The notes below the pieces were generated by a model. That model was not told the DNA's origin. It ran no database searches and saw nothing but the letters and a program-made list of their open reading frames with translations. The position numbers and the translations under genes were made by a program. DNA of 64,000 nucleotides, taken from NCBI RefSeq assembly GCF_001577835.2, contig NC_029520.1, positions 51,159,457 through 51,223,456 on the forward strand. The letters run 5' to 3'. Source of the stretch: Coturnix japonica. Its lineage: Eukaryota; Chordata; Aves; Galliformes; Phasianidae. Below, one piece after another: positions 50,663-60,955 of the stretch; the stretch's first letter is position 1; every line of letters begins with the position of its first letter.

Positions 50663-52680
50663 AACTGTCACTCTCTAAATGCACTCTGGAGGCTGTTCCA
50701 TCCAGTGTCGCCGTCTGTTCTTACTTGTTCCTACATCACGCTCTTAAACTAAATCGTCGTGAGTTGTTGTCATAGTCTTTGTTCAGTAAAAGACTTGTGA
50801 TGGCAAATGAGAAATGTAATGGTGAGGTTGGCTGCTCCTGGATCTCCAGTTGTTGCAGAACTACAGGCTACAAATAGGGGGGTTGAATATGGCTCTTCAC
50901 ACCTACCATGCAGAGCATGCTGCTGTGAGGGGGAAAGTGTGCTTTGGGAATGAAATGGATATTTATGAAATAATAATGTTAGTGGAATAAACACAGTGTG
51001 GCACAGGAAGCCGACGGCTGTGGATCCTTATAGGACCACTTACATGCTGCCAATGCTGTAACTTTGGTGGAAAGGGTGGTTCTGAATGGTCTCTGGGTGC
51101 GCGTTATTACAAGTCCTGCAGTGGCTGTTTCAGTGTCAGATATGTCTATTATACCTCTTTGAGATGTTACCTCTGGTGGTGTTTTATATTCTTGCTAGTA
51201 TGAACTCTGTTTGTCGTATTTGGAGACTTTAAAACACATCTTTTTTTTTCCTAACCTCTTCCCATGCAGGGAATTAAGTTCTAAATGATTTGGAACAGGA
51301 CTTTATCTCAATAGATAAAGGGTTTTATGCACCTTTCTCTCTGTGCCTCAGGATGTCTCGCCACTTTAACTGTCAATTTCATACTATTTTTAAGCAATCT
51401 CTAATGGGGAGGAAGATCCAGAATTTGTCTGCAAAGAGCTGAGATATCCAAAGAAGTATTTTTCCCCTATCTTTTAAGTCTTCCTCCTTGGATTTCCATC
51501 AGTCAGGCTGAGGAACTAGATCTGGTTTGATCTCAAAATGAGGCTTTCTCTTCAAGCATTCCAAGGTTTGTAACATTGGACCAAAGGTGAGCGCTGAAAT
51601 CATGTCCTGAATGGGACATGTTGTGTTTCTGCCTGATGGTCGTTCATTCCAGGGCAAAGCAACCTGAAATTACAGCTTATTTCATAAGAGCAATTGAGAA
51701 AAAAGTGTTTCCAGGGGCGTCAAAATGAATTAAACTGCAGTTTTCTCTCTATGTGGCAACCTCTGTATGTGGCAGCACTGGTACAAAGAGTTTCGGGCAG
51801 CTGGACTGGGTTGAACTCCTTATACTTTGTTATGATTTTAATGGGGGTTGTGTAACTCTTAATTGGGAAAACATGATGTACGAATGAAAACCACCCTCCT
51901 TGAACTAAGGACAGGAGACAAAACAAAGTGCCAGCTGTGGTGTGGGATGCCTGCAGTGCGGGTCCCCATAGTCACCCTGGCTTTGCTGAATATGAATCCC
52001 AAGATGTTCAGTGTGCTAACCTGAATCATAGCTCCTGGCTGGCAGGCTTGACCTGTTGAGTTAGGTGCTATACAACTGTCTGTTAGCATGAACAAGCCAT
52101 GCTGCACACTTACAAGATACACTAATTCTGTGTCTATAGCTCTCTTTAATGGCAGACAGCAGATCCTGCCACTCTCAAGTTCAGTGTTGGTCTCACACAT
52201 CCAGATGAAAAGCCTTAAGTCTTTCTTGCTTGAAGTTCACTGTAAAAACTCTCTCCTTTTCGGGTTGGAAGGAGAATTTGGGGACCAAAGAGGTGCACAA
52301 AAATATGTTTGTTTCTCTCTGCTTACTTTAGTTGTTTGAAGTTAAGGCTTTGTAAAACACAATCTTACTCCTGAGGCAGTGAAATGGTTGTGTTTTAACC
52401 ACTTATCTCTGTTCAGGATAAAGTTCATATTGCACCACCGCTGTTTTTGATTTCCCTGTGACCCGCAGTCTTTAAAACATACTTCTATACTCGTGGCCTT
52501 GGATTTTGTTCCCCTGTTTGTTCTAAGACTGGTGCACTTTCTTTGGAACATGTCAAATACATCAGCTTTAATGACAACCAGTGTGTATATACGTGTAGTG
52601 CGTGCAGCCTGCTGTTGTACCCCATGCCTCAAAAACATGCATTGTTTCAAAGACATTAAAGCACAGTATTACCCTTGGGA
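50663..52680 (+). other. GCH1: GCH1 3'UTR with two candidate poly(A) signals
   Basis: Non-coding sequence after the TGA. AATAAA at 50986-50991 would give a short 3'UTR of about 0.35 kb; ATTAAA at 52655-52660 would give about 2.0 kb, near the length I recall for mammalian GCH1. No CR1 lies between the stop and the distal signal, and one begins soon after it, which is compatible with the longer form. Both may be used. Confidence 0.6.
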
Positions 52681-52739
52681 GTGGTAGCGTCCTTGGTGGC
52701 TGGCAGGTGATGGCATCACAGGATGAGGTGGGTGGTGGT

Positions 52740-52816
52740 ATCATAGAACCATCACCAGGGTTGGAAAGACCTTCCAAGATCATCCAGTCCAACTCTCCAC
52801 CTACCACCAATATTTC
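52740..52816 (-). repeat. CR1 LINE 3' terminal fragment (minus)
   Basis: ATCATAGAACCATCACCAGG, GTTGGAAAGACCTTCCAAGA and CATCCAGTCCAACTCTCCAC. Confidence 0.92.
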
Positions 52817-53154
52817 CCCATAGTTTCAGTGCTCGTAAGTGCTCCAGCCTTGTAATGATGATGCCGAGTTCCTCTTCTGAAGCAGCAGTAGGATCTTGTT
52901 TGTCGACAGAGCAACAACAACAAAACCAACCCCAGAATCATCTTCATTCAAGGTGGGTGCAACCTTCCTCATTCTGGTCTTCAGTTTCAGAGGATTCAGC
53001 AGCAGGAAGAGGGGAAGCAGTGGCTGCTCTGGAGGATGTTGTTTGCATTGGGGTTCATGTGAGCATAGAGTCCTCTTAAGGACTGAAGGCATCATTGGAG
53101 GCCTCTCCATAGACCAGAGCCTCTGTGCTTGGCTCTCCTGGCTGGAGCTGAGCA

Positions 53155-53219
53155 TCTCAGGGTTGAAACTAGGTGATCATTATGGCCCTTTTCAATCAAG
53201 GCCATTCTGCAATCTGATG
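53155..53219 (+). repeat. CR1 3' terminal remnant (plus)
   Basis: TCAGGGTTGAAACTAGGTGA followed by TTTTCAATCAAGGCCATTCT, a diverged forward CR1 end. Confidence 0.75.
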
Positions 53220-53889
53220 GGGAGGATGCAGTAGCGAGTTATGCTGTGTAAAATAATAAAGATTTGCAGAACCAAGACACTGGAAGGGGTGGTAGCCTGG
53301 ATGAGCAAATGGGAGGAAGAAGGAATGAAGTGCTTTTGAGAAAGTCACCATCACTTTGTTAATCTCTCAACTGCATCTGTGTCAAAGCACAGGGTAAAAG
53401 AGATGAGGGAGAGAAAAGGCACTCAGAAATGTTGGGGCTATGGGCAATGGGGGATCTACTGGGTGCAGCCCAGCTTGGTGGGTGAGCTTTGTGGTGGTCA
53501 CGAATGGAAGAGTGATGAATGGGAAGAGCCTCCAGCCTTGTGTGTATCTTCTGAAGGCTCTGTGCTGTTTGGAACGGCTCTCATGGGAAGCCCCAGGAGC
53601 GTTTGTAAGAGCTGCCTTTGTTGTTGAATTGGAGCTGTTTCTGTTCTTGTTGTGGTTGTGTGTTGAAGCTGGTGGTTCTGGTGGGAAACAGCCTTTTGGG
53701 CAAAGCAGATGCTTCTGCCAGAGATTTTTCTATTCCCTGCTTTGAAAACAAAGCAAAACAAAAACAAAACCAACAGTGTGGGATTTGAAAGGAACCTCCC
53801 CTGGTTTTGTAATCGTGTGAAATTCTGTTTTCATTGAGGTGAAAAAATAGCTTGAAAGTCTAAGACTCAGAGCCCGGAGGAGGGAGCTA

Positions 53890-54010
53890 CTCCTCCGGGA
53901 GTGGGGTCACCATCCCTGGAGGTGCTCATTGAACATGGGGATGTGGCGCTGAGGGCTATTGGCAGTGGGGATGGGGATCTTAGAGGTCATTTCCAAACTG
54001 AATGATCCTG
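53890..54010 (+). repeat. Diverged CR1 3' fragment (plus)
   Basis: TCACCATCCCTGGAGGTGCT, GATGTGGCGCTGAGGGCTAT and CTTAGAGGTCATTTCCAAAC follow the CR1 3' order with many changes. Confidence 0.8.
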
Positions 54011-54554
54011 GAGGCTTTATGTGGTCATCGCAACCTTCCAGCAGCTCGTGGTTGCTTAATGAGCTCAGATTGCTCATTACACGGCCTCTGCTTTCTGCCC
54101 CTGCTGTCTCTATGTGGTTATCAGTGTTGGGAAAGACGCCGCAGTCAGCTCTGCCCTTTGAGCCTTGGCTAAACCCTTCTGCTGAACTCTTGGAAATAAC
54201 CCTGCTGCTCAAAGCTTGCCTTCCAGTTGTATTTAAAGCTGCGGTCATGGTTTGGTAGTTGAGAGGATATGAAATATTAAAGCTCTTTTTAATAAGTTTT
54301 GGGCTGTGCTGGTAACAGGGACATCAATTAAATCACCATGCACAGCATCATAGCCAAATTCTGCTATAATAACCCAAAGGATATTAAAGCAAGGTTCAGA
54401 GGGCTTTTTTGATTAGCTTTATACTGTGAGTTTGATGTCGGAATATTTCAGAGGAGGCGTTACTGCTCCATTTGCATTACTGATCTGATGGCAACAGTGG
54501 AGCAAAAGCTAAAGATCTGTCCTAAGAGTGATTGGATTATACGGGTCTGTTTAA

Positions 54555-54748
54555 ATGCAGGCAGTGAGGCACTGCACAGCTCTGCCCAGGAAGGTGCTGC
54601 TGCCCCATCCCTGCAGACACCCAAGGTCAGGGGATGGGGCTGTGAGCACTGATGGAGCTGTGGGTGTCCCTGTGCACTGCAGGGAGTGGGACTGGATGGC
54701 CTTTAAAAAGATCCATTTCAACTCAAAGCATTCTGTGTTTCTATGGTC
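54555..54748 (+). repeat. CR1 LINE 3' fragment (plus)
   Basis: GTGAGGCACTGCACAGCTCT, TGCAGACACCCAAGGTCAGG, GCAGGGAGTGGGACTGGATG and CATTCTGTGTTTCTATGG show the forward 3' end, of the same type as the copy at 4705. Confidence 0.9.
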
Positions 54749-56114
54749 CACCGAACTATTTTAAAGGTGCTCAGGCAAACCAGAGTGCAGGAGGGAGGGT
54801 TCATCCTTTAGCCATAGGTATTGTAGGTATTGTGGATAAGTTAATTATTGGGAGGCAAAAAAACTTCAGCCCAGACATCTGCCCCATTGGTGTCATCTTC
54901 ATAACACACCTGTGGGATGTTTGCTTTTCAAGTCGTGGGGTTGCACCTTAGTGTTGTGTTAATGCTTTCCATTGGGGGCATGGGGGGGAAGGGTGTCAGC
55001 CCAGGGCAGTGCACAACTGACTGTGTCCTCCTTCCCATCACTGCTCAATGGGGAGGTGAGCTGGATGGAGGGGGGTGTTAGCACATGGGGATGGCAGGGA
55101 TGGAGGAAGGAAGGAAAGGAAGATAGGGAAGGCTGTAGTGATAAAGCAAAATGAGGTGGGTCCTGGAGACCCTGTCCCCTCAGCTTGGTGATGCTCAGGC
55201 TGCTGTTGCAGCCCTGGTCACACATCAACACCCCGAGATGCAGAAATCGGGCTGGGAGGAGCAGGCTCGGCAGCAGCACAGTCTGTGGCTCCCTCTGCTG
55301 AGCCCAGCCCCATCTCTGTGAGCTGCAGCCCTCAAAGAAGAAAAAGCCCTGTTTTCTGTACACAAGTGGGAACTGTGGCTGAGCTGGGCAACCCAGCAGA
55401 GCAGGGGCAGAGCTGTGGGCATCTCCTGCTTCATAGCACCGGGACCCTGCCCCCAAATGCACAGAGGTGGGGGCTGCTGATATGAACAGGTATAAGCACT
55501 CACCCAGGCAGGTGTATGCAGGGTGGCCTTATCTTCACAAGGCTGCAAACACTGCAGAGATGCAGAGATTTATGGCACCCATTCAAGCTGGCATATGGCA
55601 GGTAGTCCTTATCTATCTGCCTTTCCCTGTGGCATTTGGAAGCTGATAAAAGGCTGTCCCAGGGCTGCCAGCACCCCAAGGCACAGGGCATCTAAGGGCA
55701 GACCCTGCTTCCACCTCCCGAAGATGCCGGCACCCGCCTTGTGTTACAGAGCTATTTGCAGCTCCCTTCGCTGGTGGGCAGGCAAAGAAAAATAGCTTGG
55801 AGACTGCTGAGCCCGGCAGTGAGGTCACCTCTGGTGCTGCCAAACAGCCCCGCAGAGCAGCAGCCGCTCCTGCAGCCCCACGTTGGGTGATCCATCCCCT
55901 CCAGGACTTGGCATTGCTCCTCGGGGCATGGCTCTCTGTTATAAGGAGGAGACAGAGGCTGTGACATCGTGTCTCTGCTGCCAGCCCCAGGCTGTGATTA
56001 ATTATTTCCTCCAGCTCAAGGACCTCACCTGGGAGGAAAGCCCTCTTTACCCATATTAAACTTCCAAATAATGGGAAATCCCTCACTAGTGTTGGCAAGG
56101 GGTTGTGGCCTTGT

Positions 56115-56175
56115 TGGTAAATAGGAGCAGGGGGTTGGAATTAGATGGTCCCTCCAACCTCAGCCATTCTCTGGT
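56115..56175 (+). repeat. CR1 3' terminal remnant (plus)
   Basis: GGGTTGGAATTAGATGGTCC and CTCCAACCTCAGCCATTCTC, a short forward CR1 end. Confidence 0.75.
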
Positions 56176-56957
56176 CTGCATTTCACCTCCAGCAGCCTCC
56201 AGGTATGGGCTGCAAAGCCACAGCTCAGCAGCTGGAGCACGGTGCAGCCCCAGAGCCTCAGCTACTGGGGGCTGATCCACGTCACCATCGTCTCCCAGCA
56301 GCATGGAAATAGTTCTTTGCTTTTCCTTTCTTGAACCTCTTTGCAGTGAGCCCAGCAGCGGGACCTGCGGACGCTCCCTAACCACACGGCTGCTACAGAC
56401 TTCCCCTGGAGCCCTTTCAGCCCTTCCAGCTCCTATTTTCCATCCAAGGGCTTCTTCCCCCCCACTTCTTTTTCTTTCCCTTTTCATTCGGTAGTAGCAC
56501 AACAAACACGTGCTTTGAAATCCAGACTGCAGACGCACGTATGTGGAAAGTCAAACTTGTTTATGGAAGGAAAAAGCATCTGGCTGGGTTTTAGGTAATG
56601 CTTTTCTTAGCACAGTGCAGCGTGGTTGGTGCCCTGTGTGCAGTGAGCCCAAGCCCTGGGCAGGGTAATTTGGGTGGGATAGAGCACTGTGATGAGTCCT
56701 TCCCTCCAGGGTTGGCCCTTCTTGCACTGCCCAGGAGCAGCTTGAGGTAGCAGGAGCCTTGCTGAGGTTGCACTCAATGCTGTTGTTTGTCATTGAAGCC
56801 ACAGGAGTTGGGGCTGATGTGAACATTGGGGGCTGTTGGGATGCACCCTTGAGAGCCTGAAGGTGCTGGGGGAGCCGATCCTGGCACCATCTCCAGGCTC
56901 CTGAAGGACACGTAGGTTGTGGGGAGCAGTCAGCATGGATTCACCAGGGGGATTCAT

Positions 56958-57095
56958 GGCATCATTCAGCTTAGAAAAGACCTCCAAGACCCCCAAGCCC
57001 AACCCAACACCCCCAACACCCACTGCCCATGTCCCTCTGTGCCACATCTCCACCTCCGTGTTGGTACGATGCCATCCTGAGGGACTTCACTGAGT
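56958..57095 (-). repeat. Diverged CR1 3' fragment (minus)
   Basis: CATTCAGCTTAGAAAAGACC, CTCCAAGACCCCCAAGCCCA and TCCCTCTGTGCCACATCTCC correspond to a reverse CR1 end with C-rich expansion. Confidence 0.8.
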
Positions 57096-58318
57096 TGTAG
57101 GGATGGGCCAAGAGGAACCTGGTGTGGCTCAGCAGGGCCATAGCAAGGCCCCATGGACATACTGGGGCCAATACCTGGTGAGCAGAAGGAGCTGGGAGTT
57201 CTGGGGTTGCTCGGTCTTGAGAAGCTCAGGAGCTTATGGGGGTAAAAATGGCAGAGCCAGGCTCTTCTCAGAGCTACGAGATGCAATGGCCCCAAGCTGA
57301 AGTCAAGGAAATTCCATTTAAATGCCAGACATTGCTTTATTTTCATCATAAGGGCTGTCTAACCCTGGAAAAGGTGATGCATTGGGGCTGTCCCAAACCC
57401 AAGCAGACAAGGAAGGCTCTGAGCATCCACCATGGGTTGGGTGGGACGATCTGCTCTGAGCTGTGCCTACTATGGCCTCGCTAACATCGGCTTAGTGCTA
57501 AAACAAGAGCTGTGGCTTCTTCCCTTCCTTGGTGCCAAGAAAGCCAAGGAAATAAGGAAAAACCAGGAGTCGTGACCTTGGTATCCACACTGCCCACATC
57601 CCAATGGGACAGATGGAGGATGTGGAAGGAAGGCTGGTGATTTCTATCTACCCAACTCCTACAGTGGGACTTACGGAAGGAAAACACAACCGCCCTGCGG
57701 AGCTGAGCACTCTTCCCTCCCATCCCAGCCTTTACTCCGTGCTTTCCTTTTGGCTCTCAGCCACCTTGACAAAGAGGGAGTAAATGAAGAGGCGGCACAC
57801 CCCAGTGTTACAAAACCTTGTATTAATCATCTCCCTTCACTTTCAATATAACGTCGATATGAAATATAGCCATGACTCCTAGTTACACGGGAGCAAATGA
57901 GTAATAAATACATTGGAGCAAGTTGAAATCACGAGGGTGTTTCACCGGTAACAACATTGGAAAACTGTACACTTGCAAAGACCAGCATCTCCAAACATGA
58001 GTATTTCTGGCTATCGGGAAGCTGTAACATGTAACAAACATGCTATTTCCATATATGACAAGAGCTGAAAAAATAGGCATTGCTCGGCAACATGAACTAG
58101 GCAAAAATATCTCTTTGTGGGCACTAACTTTGTACAGAGGAAACAGGACTAAAGGCATGCATGTACAATAAAGGGCTGCCCGGGAACGGCATGCAACAGA
58201 AGAGAGGTCAAAGCTCTTGGAAGCCAGCTTACAATAGGCATAAATACAGAAGGGTTATATATTAATAAGGGAGGAAGTTATTCTGTTTAACATTATTAAC
58301 ATTCCTGTTTGGTTGTGG

Positions 58319-58353
58319 TTTTATTTATTTATTTAATTTTTATTTTATTTTTT
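58319..58353 (-). repeat. A-rich (AAAT)n run with several AATAAA hexamers
   Basis: On the minus strand the sequence is a run of AAATAAATAAAT type containing multiple AATAAA hexamers. It may be an internal poly(A) site for SAMD4A or only a simple repeat. Confidence 0.7.
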
Positions 58354-58480
58354 CTTCCTATTCCTCCCAGAGGAATACACATTCACCTTTAAGTAAAGAT
58401 AAAGGAATACAAAAAATAAAACTCACTTTTGCAAACTCTTGATGACTCGTATAAAAGCAACTTTTAGTGTTCTCGTAGCT

Positions 58481-58516
58481 CTGTGTGTGTGTATGTGTGT
58501 GTGTGTGTGTGTGTGC
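58481..58516. repeat. (TG)n / (CA)n microsatellite
   Basis: About 17 TG units with one TA interruption. Read on the SAMD4A strand it is a CA repeat in the 3'UTR. Confidence 0.95.
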
Positions 58517-59017
58517 AAATAACGACGTCTGCGGGACCTACTTTTTTATCCATCAGGCACATCCGAAATACAGCCCGACCCAAGGAGGAAAGTGACACCA
58601 TTAATCCTCAACGCCAAGTGCTGACCCGGACCCTACGATGCGGGATCACAGCGTGGTGGGGGGTGCACCGGGATGACCCCCCTCCCCAATGTTAGACTTC
58701 ATTATGAGCCAACAAGCATCGGGTTGCCCCTCTCCCGGCTCAGCAAAGGGCTCATCCCCAGCGGGACGGCGACACCTCAAAAGAAATGGGCTTATCCTCA
58801 GCGTCGCGGCCCCAATAGGGCTGCCCCAGCGGGGCTGTGGGTACAGGGTGTGGGGCAGCAGCAGCACCAGGAGCTGCCGGGGCCGCGGGTGGAGGGAACA
58901 GTTGCACGTGTTGAAGGGGGGTGGGGAGGGAAATGGGTGAATACAAAAAAGAAAGGCACTGCCGCGTTATTACTAAATATTTGACTTCACAGCCTTATTC
59001 ATGCAACTGGTTTGGGG

Positions 59018-59101
59018 TTTTTTTTTTTTTCCTTTTTTTTTTAGTGTTTTTTCTTTTTTTTTTTAAATTTTTTTTCTTTTTTTTCTTTTTTTTTTTTTTT
59101 T
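59018..59101. repeat. Long interrupted T run (A-rich on the SAMD4A strand)
   Basis: About 80 bp of nearly pure T with a few C, A and G. On the minus strand this is an A-rich stretch inside the SAMD4A 3'UTR. Confidence 0.95.
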
Positions 59102-59662
59102 GGCACGTGTTGTGTCTTCTCATAAATAGTCAGGATTGGATTCGCTCCTTTGAACAAGAGCTCTGCTGTTACCTGCACTCAGTGCAGGGCTCCGACAGAG
59201 CCAGGAGGGACTTCCAAAATGGAAACCGAAGCCACTTTTCCTTACTTAAAACAACAAGAAACAGCAAACACGACGGAAGAGCCATTAACCCATACACTGC
59301 CCATGGAAAACAAGCTTTGAGAAAGAGAACAAACAAACAAACCCCAACAACACACAAAAAAACCCCGAATGATTAGTTGGTTGTTAATAACAGACACCAT
59401 CATGGTTACCAGCCATAGCACGTTTGTGTGTAATATATCCAAAATAAGCTCTCTTAACAATCGGATAACCTCTGTTTCTATATTCAGCAAAGGAATAAAT
59501 AGGATTTTGGGCCTTCCTCGTACCTCCCTGCCCTGCTTGTCCCATAGCACTCCCTACTTTGCTTCTCCTTTCTCCGCTCCCCCACATAAACATCGCCTCA
59601 ACACCTCCTGGTCAACAGCAAACCAAGGAACAGCAAACGTAAAACATTGCATTTGGCACTTC

Positions 59663-59706
59663 TTTATATATATATATATATATGTCTATACATATATATA
59701 TATAGA
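59663..59706. repeat. (TA)n microsatellite
   Basis: Two TA runs (59665-59682 and 59690-59704) separated by GTCTATACA. A simple repeat in the SAMD4A 3'UTR. Confidence 0.95.
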
Positions 59707-60955
59707 TGCATATAAAACTACTTAAAAATGCTGCATTGCCAATGGATTTGTACATCTGCCGAGAGCTGCACAACCAGCACTGCTGGGCAAACCCCAACTG
59801 GAGCTGCCCATTGGTGTAATGGGTTGAGCCAACATTGGGAACCCAACCACTTCATATATGAGAGTAGGGCCTGAATCCCACTGCATTCCATTAGTAGGGA
59901 CAGACTGCAGTGCTTACAGCAAAACCCATCCAGAGGGCACCACGGCCATTCACTTCCCACACTGAGCATTCAGATTTCTTTAGGTGTTAATGCATTTCCT
60001 CCACTGAGGCCATGAAGGGTGGCCACCATCATTCATGTCCCCTCCATGACACTTTTTATGCCACTTTTTTTTTTAGTTTTGGTTCTCTGCTCTTCCAGAA
60101 CGTCCCCTCATCTGGTGGCCATTGGTTTGGGCAGGCCGAGCAGATGTGCAAACCCAGGATGCAGCACCTTCCCGCTACCACACACACAAGACATGATACC
60201 CAGACATCACTGCTCACCGCATCGCCCCTCACCGACATCCCCGGCCCTTCACTGTCTGCTGCCTCGATGGCGGCCGGACAGACAGACACAACCTGGCAGC
60301 AGGACGGGGCGCCCCACGACACCGCACCAATGGATGGAGCTCTGCGTCGGGTGCTCTTTGCAAAACAGAAAGGCAGGTTTGTTTTTGCTTATTTTTGTGT
60401 GTGTGTGTTTGGTTTTGGTTTTTATAATTAAGCCGCCATTTCCATCCATCCCAAGGGGCACTTTTTTTTTTTGCATAGGCTACAGCCCGGCCCCAATGGG
60501 ATGAGGACAAGGACCGGGCATCTGGCAGCACCCGCGGGGTCCCCTATGGTAAATGCTCCCCTATGGGCTTTGGTCACACACAGGTGACATTCACTGCCCA
60601 TGGTGAAACCACAGCACTTCTCTGCCACAACCCCAGGCATTTTTTGCTGTTTGTTTTTCTCAGCGTTGTTTCTTTCTTTGCCATCTTTGCCATCCCCTCC
60701 CCCACTCCTTCCCTCCCCTCCCCCCTTTTCATTTATAGCACGGATGTAAGAAAGGACAACACAAATTCCAAGTCTAATGGTATGTTCACAAGGACAATCT
60801 ACACGTTCACCGAATTAAAACAGGAGAAAAGAGAGGAAGAGAGAGAAAGACAGAAAGGATGCAAGCTGTCGCTGAGGCTCCCGTGCCCGGACCTCTCCGC
60901 TGGACCCGCAGCAGTTCTTCTCCCATCAGCACCGCCGCCATCAGGCTGTCCTCCT

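Larger units (their letters stand above)
52681..57320. other. GCH1-SAMD4A tail-to-tail intergenic region
   Basis: The two genes converge here. Six CR1 scraps are listed separately. The remainder shows no recognisable exon on either strand. The repeat-free block 54250-54540 and the smaller one near 55930-56050 are noted as possible regulatory elements. Confidence 0.6.
57320..60955 (-). other. SAMD4A: SAMD4A 3'UTR (lower edge uncertain)
   Basis: Minus-strand sequence after the TAG at 60956-60958. Candidate AATAAA signals on this strand are a cluster at 58320-58352 and a single one at 57336-57341. The latter gives a UTR of about 3.6 kb, similar to what I recall for mammalian SAMD4A. The UTR contains several simple repeats (CA, TA and A-rich runs, listed separately) and GC-rich patches near 58560-58920 and 60100-60350. 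No CR1 was recognised inside it, which supports its being transcribed and constrained. Confidence 0.65.
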
